Origin: Paenibacillus glycinis
GTDB lineage: Bacteria; Bacillota; Bacilli; Paenibacillales; Paenibacillaceae
Reading direction: 5' to 3'
Assembly (NCBI RefSeq): GCF_009909185.1
Contig: NZ_JAAAMV010000007.1
Span: forward strand, 62,001-126,000
Length of the DNA stretch: 64,000 nt
Shown: positions 52,860 through 59,950 of the stretch, piece by piece
Layout: every line of letters starts with the position of its first letter
Numbering within the stretch: position 1 is the first letter of the stretch
Position numbers and translations under genes: made by a program
The notes under the pieces: model-generated
Seen by the model: the letters and a program-made list of their open reading frames with translations, nothing else
Database searches by the model: none
Told to the model about the DNA's origin: nothing

Positions 52860-53228
52860 TTAATCTTGTAATTGAATCAACTGCCGGTAATTCTCGAGCT
52901 TGTAATTCATCATGCCGAGCGATCCCGTCAATTCCGCGATCTGCCGCTCGATGCTGAGCTTATGCTCTTGAAGCACGCGGTAGCAGGCTTCGTAATTCTC
53001 CTCGTTGTAGAAGCGGATGTACCGCTCGATTTCCTTGAGCGGCATCTGAGTCCGTTTCAGATGCTTCACGAAGGTAAACCGGGCAAGATCCGACTTGGAG
53101 TAGGCGCGATGCCCGTTCTCCTTGCGCTTCACCGCCGGGAGCAGGCCGATTCGCTCGTAGTAGCGGATGACGTCGATGCTGAGTCCCGTTTCGGCCGAAA
53201 TATCCGCAATTGCGTACGTGATTTCCAT
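52860..53228 (-). CDS. MerR-family transcriptional regulator
   Basis: A 122-residue regulator. The N-terminal winged helix reads AIADISAETGLSIDVIRYYE, then RIGLLPAVKRKENGHRAYS, as in MerR-family proteins that regulate small-molecule oxidoreductases. A coiled coil follows and no metal-binding cysteines are present, so it probably senses an organic compound. ATG 53228 has GGGGAGA upstream. It is the first gene of a two-gene operon with the SDR and probably controls itself through the 19-bp-spacer promoter at 53278-53308. Confidence 0.93.
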   Translation of the reverse strand: MEITYAIADISAETGLSIDVIRYYERIGLLPAVKRKENGHRAYSKSDLARFTFVKHLKRTQMPLKEIERYIRFYNEENYEACYRVLQEHKLSIERQIAELTGSLGMMNYKLENYRQLIQLQD

Positions 53229-53277
53229 CTTCTGTTCTCCCCTTCTTGGGCGGCAGCCCGGCCTGGCCTGCTCAAGT

Positions 53278-53308
53278 ATCGTAATACCTGAACCTTGGTT
53301 AAGGTCAA
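53278..53308 (-). promoter_or_regulatory. MerR-type promoter with 19-bp spacer and dyad operator
   Basis: Minus-strand TTGACC (53308-53303) and TACGAT (53283-53278) are 19 bp apart. The spacer holds an inverted repeat, ACCTTAACC and GGTTCAGGT, the classical arrangement for MerR activators that untwist the DNA. Confidence 0.8.
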
Positions 53309-53350
53309 GCCCGCTGCGCGCATTTTTGTATTACGATTCCCGAAGCAAGC

Positions 53351-53390
53351 CCAAAAAAGACCGGATTCCCGAAACGGGAACACGGTCTTG
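53351..53390 (-). terminator. Orphan terminator upstream of the MerR operon
   Basis: Minus-strand outer arms AAGACCG/CGGTCTT enclose a perfect TTCCCG/CGGGAA hairpin and are followed by TTTTTT. No supported gene lies upstream on the minus strand (53391-53624), so it may insulate the MerR promoter or mark a lost gene. I see nothing else in that stretch. Confidence 0.65.
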
Positions 53391-53624
53391 AGCAGAACAT
53401 TCGGACAGGGTTGCGCATCGTCCGTTCGGCTTAATCGCAAGCAGCGCCATGACGGCGATGTCCAGCAGCTTGTGCGTTACCGCGTGCATGAGTTAGTTGC
53501 GAGCCCGAATCAAGGAAAAATTTCGCTGGGACGGCAATGCGCCGAATTCGCATATCCAGGTACTGCCGCCTAGTGCGGGATTCACCGGCTATGCTATCCT
53601 TATCCTGGAAAGGGGGAGGCGAGG

Positions 53625-54176
53625 ATGAATGATTGGGAAGGGCGAAAGGTGAGGCTTCGCGCGATCGTGCCGGAGGATTGGGCGGGATTCCACGCGAACG
53701 ATCAGGATACGGAAGGCGCGCGCTCGGCCGATGCCGTGTATTTTCCGCGGTCGGAAGCCGGCACGAAAGCATGGGCGGAGCAGCAGGCGTTCTTGGCGCA
53801 AAACGGCGACAATATCCGGCTCGCGATCGAAACGCTGGACGGCGAGCTGGTCGGAAGCATCGGTTCCCACGCCTGCGATGCGCGGAACGGCACGTTCAAA
53901 TACGGCGTGGCCGTTTTTCGCCCGCATTGGCGGAAGGGATACGCGGCGGAGGCGGCGACGCTGCTGCTTCGCCATTTCTTTCATGAATTGCGCTACGAGA
54001 AAGCGACCGCGCATGTATATGCATTCAACGAAAGCTCCGCCAAGCTGCAGGAAAAGCTCGGCTTCCGCCTGGAGGGCACGCTGCGAAGCATGATCTTCGC
54101 CCAAGGCCGCCGGCACGACGAATATGTATACGGACTGTTGAAGGACGAATTCCAGCCGCCGGACGGCCGGTCATGA
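53625..54176 (+). CDS. GNAT-family N-acetyltransferase
   Basis: A 183-residue cytoplasmic acetyltransferase of the RimJ/RimL-like type. The acetyl-CoA loop is HWRKGYAAEAATLLL and the conserved FNESSAKLQEKLGFRLEG follows. Substrate unknown. ATG 53625 has GGGGGAGG 5 nt upstream. It stands alone and ends at a terminator shared with the convergent GH99-like gene. Confidence 0.9.
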   Translation: MNDWEGRKVRLRAIVPEDWAGFHANDQDTEGARSADAVYFPRSEAGTKAWAEQQAFLAQNGDNIRLAIETLDGELVGSIGSHACDARNGTFKYGVAVFRPHWRKGYAAEAATLLLRHFFHELRYEKATAHVYAFNESSAKLQEKLGFRLEGTLRSMIFAQGRRHDEYVYGLLKDEFQPPDGRS

Positions 54177-54185
54177 TCATACGGC

Positions 54186-54212
54186 AAAAAGGACAGCCGA
54201 GGCTGTCCTTTC
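54186..54212. terminator. Bidirectional terminator
   Basis: Arms AAAGGACAGCC and GGCTGTCCTTT flank a very short loop, with a T-run on the minus strand (TTTTTGCC) and TTTCGTTC on the plus strand. Confidence 0.75.
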
Positions 54213-54242
54213 GTTCGTGACCATCCGCGTGCAACCTGACGA

Positions 54243-55337
54243 TCAAGCGCCGAACACCGTTCGAATGGCCTCCAAATACTTCATGCCGTGCACCGTATCC
54301 GGTTCCAGATAACCGCCCTCCGTCCACTCGTTCCAAGCGTAGATGGTGAACATCCGGTTATTGAGGCCGGACTCGCGGTCCAGATAGTCCTTCAGCTCAA
54401 CCAGCATCGCTTCGAAGGCTTCCGGCGTATTGCCGGTCAGGATCGGCGTATACGGATACTCCCCGCGGACATGCGGTTTGTCCTGCTCGCAGCGCGGACC
54501 CGGGTCCCAGCCCATCGTCGCGTTCGGGTAATACGGCACCGGATAAGCGTCGCGGAACGCGGGCCACATGCCGGCGGCGGCATGCGCGCAGTCCTCGTAC
54601 GGCGCGTCCGGGAAGGCATCCGGCTCCGCGTGGTGAATCCATACGTACGAAGTGACGCTGTCGATGCCGAGCGCGCGAACGAGCGCCGAAGCGTCCGGTC
54701 CGATGATCTCGCGGTGCCGGTCGTTCAGCCCCCACTCCACCAGATTCACATGCAGCTCCCCGCAGCCCGCTTCCCGCGTCTTGGCCCGGAACGATGCCAG
54801 CGCGTCGCGCGTCTCCTCGATCCCGCCCAAGCCTTTGATGAGCGTATGGCATTCATAGATCGAGAAGTAAAGCTTTCCGTCCAGCTTGAGAAAATTCGGC
54901 TCCTTGAAGTAGCGGATGATCAAGTAATCCGTCATCGCGTCGAACCGCTCGCGCGCCACCTCGTTATGGTTCGCCCACATGATGCCGAAGCGCAGCCGGT
55001 CGCGGTTGCCCGCCTGCAGGAACCCGTCCTCCAAGGCGCGGTGCAGGAACGATCCTTCGCCCCCGCCCATGTCCCAATACCAGTCATAAATGAACGACGT
55101 CACGCCATGATCCGCGGCCGCCTCGATCTGCTTCTCCGAGACCGCCGGATCGGACTCGTCCAGCTCGCCCCACAGCGGCACCTTCGGCTGCGCATGCCCG
55201 GGAAAAAGCGGCTTCGCCGCGCGCAAAGTCGGCCACTCCGTCCATCCTTCGCCTCGTATCGCTTCGTTCTTGGCATCGGGATGCCACTGCGGAAAATAAT
55301 AAACCGCGACTTCATAGGGATGCTTCGGTTCGGACAT
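54243..55337 (-). CDS. GH99-like / WbsX-type glycan-acting protein
   Basis: A 364-residue soluble protein of the glycoside-hydrolase-99-like (WbsX) family: AVYYFPQWHPD and GEGWTEWPTLRAA near the N-terminus, then YDWYWDMGGGEG, and WNEWTEGGYLEPD near the C-terminus. These motifs form the sugar-binding TIM barrel seen in GH99 and GH71-like enzymes. There is no signal peptide, so it acts in the cytoplasm, probably on imported oligosaccharides. ATG 55337 has GGAG 7 nt upstream; the frame continues to 55409. It lies upstream of two repeat arrays and the third sugar operon. Confidence 0.88.
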   Translation of the reverse strand: MSEPKHPYEVAVYYFPQWHPDAKNEAIRGEGWTEWPTLRAAKPLFPGHAQPKVPLWGELDESDPAVSEKQIEAAADHGVTSFIYDWYWDMGGGEGSFLHRALEDGFLQAGNRDRLRFGIMWANHNEVARERFDAMTDYLIIRYFKEPNFLKLDGKLYFSIYECHTLIKGLGGIEETRDALASFRAKTREAGCGELHVNLVEWGLNDRHREIIGPDASALVRALGIDSVTSYVWIHHAEPDAFPDAPYEDCAHAAAGMWPAFRDAYPVPYYPNATMGWDPGPRCEQDKPHVRGEYPYTPILTGNTPEAFEAMLVELKDYLDRESGLNNRMFTIYAWNEWTEGGYLEPDTVHGMKYLEAIRTVFGA

Positions 55338-55601
55338 GTCTCCTCTCCGCCTCCTCATATTGATTGCATGCATATCGTCGTGCTCGAATAGGCCGCAAAC
55401 GCGCCGCATCGCGGAACAAGCAACGGCCGACGCAAGCGGTTAGCCGTAGAAATCAATCGACCCCCGCATGCCGAAGGCAGGCAGATCGGTTACCTTCCTG
55501 CTCCCATTCCGACGGGTTTCTGGCGAGAAGTGCCGCCAAGGCACTATCCTAATGCAGCACTAGGTCAAGAAATGCCGTGCAGGCCGTTCTTAGGCGGCTC
55601 T
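55338..55601. other. Intergenic region upstream of the GH99-like gene
   Basis: Should hold the promoter of the GH99-like gene. TTGACC occurs on the minus strand near 55562-55567, but no good -10 follows at the right distance. No gene is seen. Confidence 0.4.
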
Positions 55602-55960
55602 TGGCCGGGTTGGCCGACATGTACGGCACGTGATGCCGCTCTTTTGTGATTTTGGCCGGGTTGGGCGACATGTACGGCACGTGATGCCGCTCTTTTGTGA
55701 TTTTGGCCGGGTTGACCGACATGTACGGCACGAGGTGCCGTTCTTTGGTGCTTTTGGTCGCGTTGACCGACATGTACGGCACGAGGTGCCGTTCTTTGGT
55801 GTGTTTGGCCGGGTTGGCCGACATGTACGGCATGAGGTGCCGTTCTTTCTTTGGTGCTTTTGATCGGGTTGGCCGACAAGTACGGTACGTAGTGCCGTTC
55901 TTTTGTGATTTTGGCCGGGTTGGCCGACATGTACGGCATGAGGTGTCGCTCTTTGGATTT
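55602..55960. repeat. Tandem array A: seven 51-bp units
   Basis: Units start at 55602, 55653, 55704, 55755, 55806, 55861 and 55912; lengths are 51 bp except 55 for unit 5 and 49 for unit 7. Each unit holds two small inverted repeats: GGCC-GGGTT-GGCC at its start and CGGCAC-GAG-GTGCCG (or CGGCA-CGTGA-TGCCG) in the middle, with a conserved ACATGT between them and a T-rich end. In unit 4 both arms of the first hairpin change together (GGTC/GACC). Length changes of +4 and -2 break any frame, so the array is not coding. Confidence 0.9.
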
Positions 55961-55975
55961 TGGCCGATCATCGGC
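55961..55975. repeat. Perfect palindrome at the junction of the two arrays
   Basis: GGCCGATCATCGGCC: 7-bp perfect arms around one base, placed exactly between array A and array B. Confidence 0.8.
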
Positions 55976-55980
55976 CAAAC

Positions 55981-56396
55981 CCAAGGCGAGGGCCAAGCGC
56001 ATGTACAGGCATGCCGAACGAGAGCGACTTTGGTGCGGAGCACCACGGGAGCGCTCGTCGGCCATGCCGGTACTGAAGCGCAGCTGCCGAGCCCGCTCAA
56101 GCGAAGCGCCGATGTTTCCGCCAAGGCGAGGGCTAAGCGCATGCACCGGCATGCCAAACGAGAGCGACTTTGGTGCGGAGCACCACGGGAGCGCTCGTCG
56201 GCCATGCCGGTACTGAAGCGCAGCTGCCGAGCCCGCTCAAGCGAAGCGCCGATGTTTCCGCCAAGGCGAAGCCAAGCACATGCACCGGCATGCCGAACGA
56301 GAGCGACTTTGGTGCGGAGCACCACGGGAGCGCTCGTCGGCAATGCCGGCAATGAAGCGCAGCTGCCGAGCCCTAAAGCGAAGCGCCAATGTTTCC
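55981..56396. repeat. Tandem array B: three 140-bp units
   Basis: Units start at 55981, 56121 and 56261; the first two are 140 bp and the third is slightly shorter. All are nearly identical. Each contains a long imperfect hairpin: outer arms ACCGGCATG and CATGCCGGT, middle arms CCGA/CGAG with bulges, and an apical hairpin GGTGC-GGA-GCACC. After unit 3, decayed pieces (TGTTTCCGATGTTTCC, AGCGAAGCGCCAATG) run up to the permease stop codon. The period is not a multiple of three, so no continuous protein is encoded. Confidence 0.9.
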
Positions 56397-56444
56397 GATG
56401 TTTCCGATGTTCCCACCCAGCGAAGCGCCAATGTCTCCGCCCCG

Positions 56445-57272
56445 CTACCCTTTCACGGCCCCGGCGGTCAATCCCTTCAGCATGTACTTCTGCGTGAACG
56501 CGAACAGCACGACCAGCGGCAGCACCGCGAGCACGCTGACCGCGAACACGGGGCCGTAGTTCACGGACTGCTTATTGAACATGAACTGCACGATCTGCGG
56601 CATGAGCGTCATTTTCTCCGGCTGGTTGAGGAAGATGAGCGGCGTCAGGAAGTCGTTCCAGATGCCGTACACGTTCGTGATGATGAACGTGCCCGTCGCC
56701 GGCAGCAGCAGCGGGAAAATGATGCGCCAAAACAAACGGAACGGACCGCAGCCGTCGAGACTGGCCGACTCCTCCAGCTCCCGCGGGATCGACTTCGTGA
56801 ACGCCGCGTACAGGAACGACGCGAACGGAATGAAGCCGGCCGTGTAGATCAGGACGAGCAGCGTCCGCGTGTTCATCAGATGAATTTTGACCGCCAGCGT
56901 GAAGAGCGGGATCAGCGAGCCGACCGTCGGGATGACCATGCCCGAGAGGAAGAACAGGTACGCATAGCGGAACAGCCGCTCCTGCCGGCGGGACAGGACG
57001 TAGCCGGACATCGACGCCACGATGATCGCGAACCCGAGCGCGCCGACCGTGACGAGCACGGAGTTGGTCAGCCCGGTGAAGAAGTCCATGTCCTGCACGG
57101 CCTTCCGGTAGTAATCGAAATAAAAGCTGTGCGGCAGCTCGTACGGCTTGAAGAAGTAGCGCGGCTCCTTGAAGCTCATCTCGAGCAGGAAGAAGATCGG
57201 GAACAGGAACGCCAGCGCAGCCAGGATCAGCAGCGCTTCGAGCGCGAGGGAGGGACGTTTGTTCAAGCCCAT
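56445..57272 (-). CDS. Carbohydrate ABC permease (MalG/UgpE-type)
   Basis: A 275-residue membrane protein with six transmembrane segments, the EAA loop ELEESASLDGCGPFRLFWRI and the end QKYMLKGLTAGAVKG, typical of CUT1 sugar importers. ATG 57272 overlaps the stop of the partner permease (TAATG) and has GGGAGG 10 nt upstream. It is the last gene of the third sugar operon, and repeat array B begins 48 nt past its stop codon. Confidence 0.93.
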   Translation of the reverse strand: MGLNKRPSLALEALLILAALAFLFPIFFLLEMSFKEPRYFFKPYELPHSFYFDYYRKAVQDMDFFTGLTNSVLVTVGALGFAIIVASMSGYVLSRRQERLFRYAYLFFLSGMVIPTVGSLIPLFTLAVKIHLMNTRTLLVLIYTAGFIPFASFLYAAFTKSIPRELEESASLDGCGPFRLFWRIIFPLLLPATGTFIITNVYGIWNDFLTPLIFLNQPEKMTLMPQIVQFMFNKQSVNYGPVFAVSVLAVLPLVVLFAFTQKYMLKGLTAGAVKG

Positions 57273-58150
57273 TACAGCTCGACCTCCCTCTTGCGCGTAA
57301 TGCCGAGCTGGACGACCGTGACGGCGATGATGAACAGGGCGAGCACGATGCCGCCTGCCGTCGCGTAGCCGTAGCTCTGGTTCTTGAAGGCGGAATTGTA
57401 CACGGCGAGGAACAGCGTGTAGGACGAGGAGCCCGGTCCGCCGTTGGTGAGCAGGAACGGCAGGTCGAACAGCCGCAGCGCGCCGACGATCGTCAGGAAG
57501 AGCACGATGGTCACCGACGACATCAGCATCGGGAACGTGACGTGCCGGAACAGGGCGAAGCCTTTCGCGCCCTCGATATCCGCGGCTTCGTACACGTCGG
57601 TCGGAATCGACTGCAGGCCCGCCAGATAGATCAAGGCGCAATACCCGATGCCCTGCCACTGCGTGAGCAGCATGATCGTCGGGAAGGACGTGCTGACCGT
57701 GCCCAGCCAATCCTGAACATGCGCTTCGCCGATGATCGGCTCAAGCAGGCCGTTGATGAAGCCGTCGTACTTCAGCAGCTCGCCCCAGACGATGGACGTG
57801 ACGACGAGGCTGATGATGACTGGCAAATAAAAGGAGGTGCGCAGGAAGCCGCGCGTCCGGAATTTCCGATTCAGCAGGAGCGCGAGCAGCAGCGCCAGCG
57901 GGTTCTGCACGATCAGGCCGAATACGACCATTTTGAGCGTGTTCTTCATGCCGTCGAGCATTTGCGCATCCTGAAACAAATACCTGTAGTTGTCGAAGCC
58001 GATAAAGCGCGGCGCCTTGATGCCGTTCCACTCGGTAAAGGAATAATAGATGCTCTGCAGGAACGGAAAATAAAAGAACAGGCCGAAGATGGCCAGCGCC
58101 GGCAGCAGGAACAAGCAGGCGATCCAATATTGTTTGCGGGATAAGCTCAT
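57272..58150 (-). CDS. Carbohydrate ABC permease (MalF/UgpA-type)
   Basis: A 292-residue membrane protein with six transmembrane segments and the EAA loop VYEAADIEGAKGFALFRHVT. It starts MSLSRKQYWIACLFLLPAL, typical of the CUT1 family. It forms the channel with the MalG-type partner whose start overlaps its stop codon. ATG 58150 has AGGTGA 7 nt upstream. It follows the binding-protein gene after 237 nt that contain a stable hairpin. Confidence 0.93.
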   Translation of the reverse strand: MSLSRKQYWIACLFLLPALAIFGLFFYFPFLQSIYYSFTEWNGIKAPRFIGFDNYRYLFQDAQMLDGMKNTLKMVVFGLIVQNPLALLLALLLNRKFRTRGFLRTSFYLPVIISLVVTSIVWGELLKYDGFINGLLEPIIGEAHVQDWLGTVSTSFPTIMLLTQWQGIGYCALIYLAGLQSIPTDVYEAADIEGAKGFALFRHVTFPMLMSSVTIVLFLTIVGALRLFDLPFLLTNGGPGSSSYTLFLAVYNSAFKNQSYGYATAGGIVLALFIIAVTVVQLGITRKREVEL

Positions 58151-58188
58151 TTTGCACTCACCTACTCTTGATTACTGGTAGAAACGCG

Positions 58189-58213
58189 TTCAGCCGCTGG
58201 AAGCGCGGCTGAA
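58189..58213. other. Hairpin between binding-protein and permease genes
   Basis: Perfect 9-bp arms TTCAGCCGC and GCGGCTGAA with a 7-nt loop and no immediate T-tract. Probably protects the 3' end of the binding-protein message or lowers permease expression. Confidence 0.5.
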
Positions 58214-58387
58214 GGCGGGACATGCGATGGGGCTTTCCGGCTGCCCGGGCCCTGGACGCACGCGGCGTGACCGCCGACGTGCATCCGGGCACCGCGTGCC
58301 GCGATGGCACCGAGCGTCCGGAAGGCCGAAGCGCTCGCGCGCGGCAAACGCTCCGGTTTCCGAGAATCCGAGAGCCAGGCAGGCCGT

Positions 58388-59842
58388 TTATTCCGCCGGC
58401 GCCGTAACGGTGCCTTTATCCTTGTCGAAGCTGCTTTGCGCCGCTTTGAGGTCGTCCGCGTTGAATTTGATGCCGGAGACGACTTTCGTCAGCGTGTCGA
58501 GCATATTGGTGACGGCGCTCTGCGGCAAGTAGTTCGGCAGCGTCGTCGCCATGACCGTGCTGTCGTTCACGGCCGCCTGCACTTCGTCCATCGCCGGATC
58601 GTCGTACTTCACCGTCACGTCCGTGAAGGAGGTGAGCGCGCCGTCGCCGGTCATGAACGGGCTGATGATCTCCGGCGAAGTGATCAGGTTGACCAGATCC
58701 TTGGACTCCTGCATGAGCGCCGTCTTCGCGTTGACGCCGAGCGCCTCGTTGCTGCCCGTGCCCATCGCGACCTGGCCCTCGTCGTTCGGCAGCGGGAAGA
58801 AGCCGATGTCGAACTTGTCGAAGCCGCCCTTGGCGATGTTGTCGGCGTTCGCGCCCGGCATCCACGGCCCCTGCACGATCATCGCCGCGTCGCCGGAGGC
58901 GAACATTTGACCCGATTGCGGCCAGTCGATGCTGATCGCGTTCTTGTTGAAGTAACCCTTGGTTTTCAGCAGCTCGAAGTTTTGGTACACCTTCTGGATG
59001 ACCGGGCTCTCGTTCAGCTTCACTTTGCCGTCATAGATCTGGCGGTTGAGCGTCGTGTCGCCGAGCTCGTAGGAATTGAGCCAGTTCATGTAGAACAGCT
59101 GCGCCGTCCATTGGTCCTTGAAGCCGACCGTGATCGGCGTCTTGCCCGAGGCTTTGACTTTCTCCGCGGCGTCGAACAGCTCCTGCGTCGTCTTCGGCGC
59201 CGTGATGCCGAGGTCGGCGAACATCTTCTTGTTGTACCAGACGCCGCCGCCGATCGACAGTCCCATCGGCACGCCGTACGTTTTGCCGCCGGCATGGGTT
59301 TGAAAATCCTTCTGTCCGCCGTCGTTCAGGCGGGCGACCCAAGGCTCGGCGGAGAGATCCGCCAGATTGCCGGCCGTCGCGAAGTCGACGTTCTGGTAGA
59401 ACACGACGTCCGGCGCCGAGCCGGAAGCGAACTGCGCCCGCAGTTTATCGAAATAAGTGGCGCCGAGCACGACGTCCCACTGGATCTTGGCCTTCGGATA
59501 CAGCTTGGCGTACGCCTCTTCCACGGATTTCTTGAACTGCACCATGTACGGGCGCTCGTCGAGGAACCAGGCGCCGACGCGGATCGTGAATTCCTTGTCG
59601 TTCTTCGCGCCGCCGTCCGCCGGGGCGTTCGCGGCGCCGTCGTTCGCGGCCGCGCCGTTCGTCGCCGCCTCGTTCGTCGTGCCGCCATTGCTCGCCGCCC
59701 CGCCGTTATTCGCCGCGCCGGCATTTCCGTTCGCCGCCGCGTCGTTCGCGCCGCCGTTATCGTCGTTCGAGCTCCCGCATGCCGACATGACCGTCGTCAG
59801 CAGCAGCACGCTTGCCAGTGCCGACCATCCTTTAAGTTTCAT
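58388..59842 (-). CDS. Sugar-binding lipoprotein (CUT1 family)
   Basis: A 484-residue lipoprotein with lipobox M-S-A-C, a very Ala/Asn/Gly-rich linker of about 55 residues and a family-1 solute-binding fold (FASGSAPDVVFYQNVDFATA, GVPMGLSIGGGVWYNKKMF, MFASGDAAMIVQGPWMPG). It feeds the MalF/MalG-type permeases downstream. ATG 59842 is chosen because the signal peptide starts there (MKLKGWSALA). The gene lies between the two-component system and the permeases. Confidence 0.9.
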   Translation of the reverse strand: MKLKGWSALASVLLLTTVMSACGSSNDDNGGANDAAANGNAGAANNGGAASNGGTTNEAATNGAAANDGAANAPADGGAKNDKEFTIRVGAWFLDERPYMVQFKKSVEEAYAKLYPKAKIQWDVVLGATYFDKLRAQFASGSAPDVVFYQNVDFATAGNLADLSAEPWVARLNDGGQKDFQTHAGGKTYGVPMGLSIGGGVWYNKKMFADLGITAPKTTQELFDAAEKVKASGKTPITVGFKDQWTAQLFYMNWLNSYELGDTTLNRQIYDGKVKLNESPVIQKVYQNFELLKTKGYFNKNAISIDWPQSGQMFASGDAAMIVQGPWMPGANADNIAKGGFDKFDIGFFPLPNDEGQVAMGTGSNEALGVNAKTALMQESKDLVNLITSPEIISPFMTGDGALTSFTDVTVKYDDPAMDEVQAAVNDSTVMATTLPNYLPQSAVTNMLDTLTKVVSGIKFNADDLKAAQSSFDKDKGTVTAPAE

Positions 59843-59887
59843 TGCACCAACACCCTCTTTTCGTCTCCGGTTACGTTGCCTCTTCAG

Positions 59888-59900
59888 TGTAGCGCTTTCA
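59888..59900 (-). promoter_or_regulatory. Cre-like element upstream of the binding-protein gene
   Basis: Plus-strand TGTAGCGCTTTCA resembles a CcpA catabolite site (TGTAAGCGCTTTCA-like) with one base missing. It lies 46 nt upstream of the start codon. The deletion makes the call weak. Confidence 0.25.
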
Positions 59901-59950
59901 TGAGCCGTAAAGGATAGCTGCATTTTACCGTTTCTATGCTGGAATCGCCT

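Noticed and set aside
53431..53590. Small membrane peptide on the minus strand near 53470-53490 (MHAVTHKLLDIAVMALLAIK)
   Set aside because: It looks weakly toxin-like, but there is no ribosome binding site and the frame runs through the terminator hairpin.
55602..56396. CRISPR array
   Set aside because: There are no unique spacers of constant length between identical repeats, and no cas genes are nearby.
55549..56497. Long open frames on both strands across the repeat arrays (for example a 267-codon minus frame with VPYMS repeats)
   Set aside because: The 51-bp unit simply lacks stop codons; units of 55 and 49 bp and the 140-bp period of array B shift the frame, and there is no ribosome binding site.
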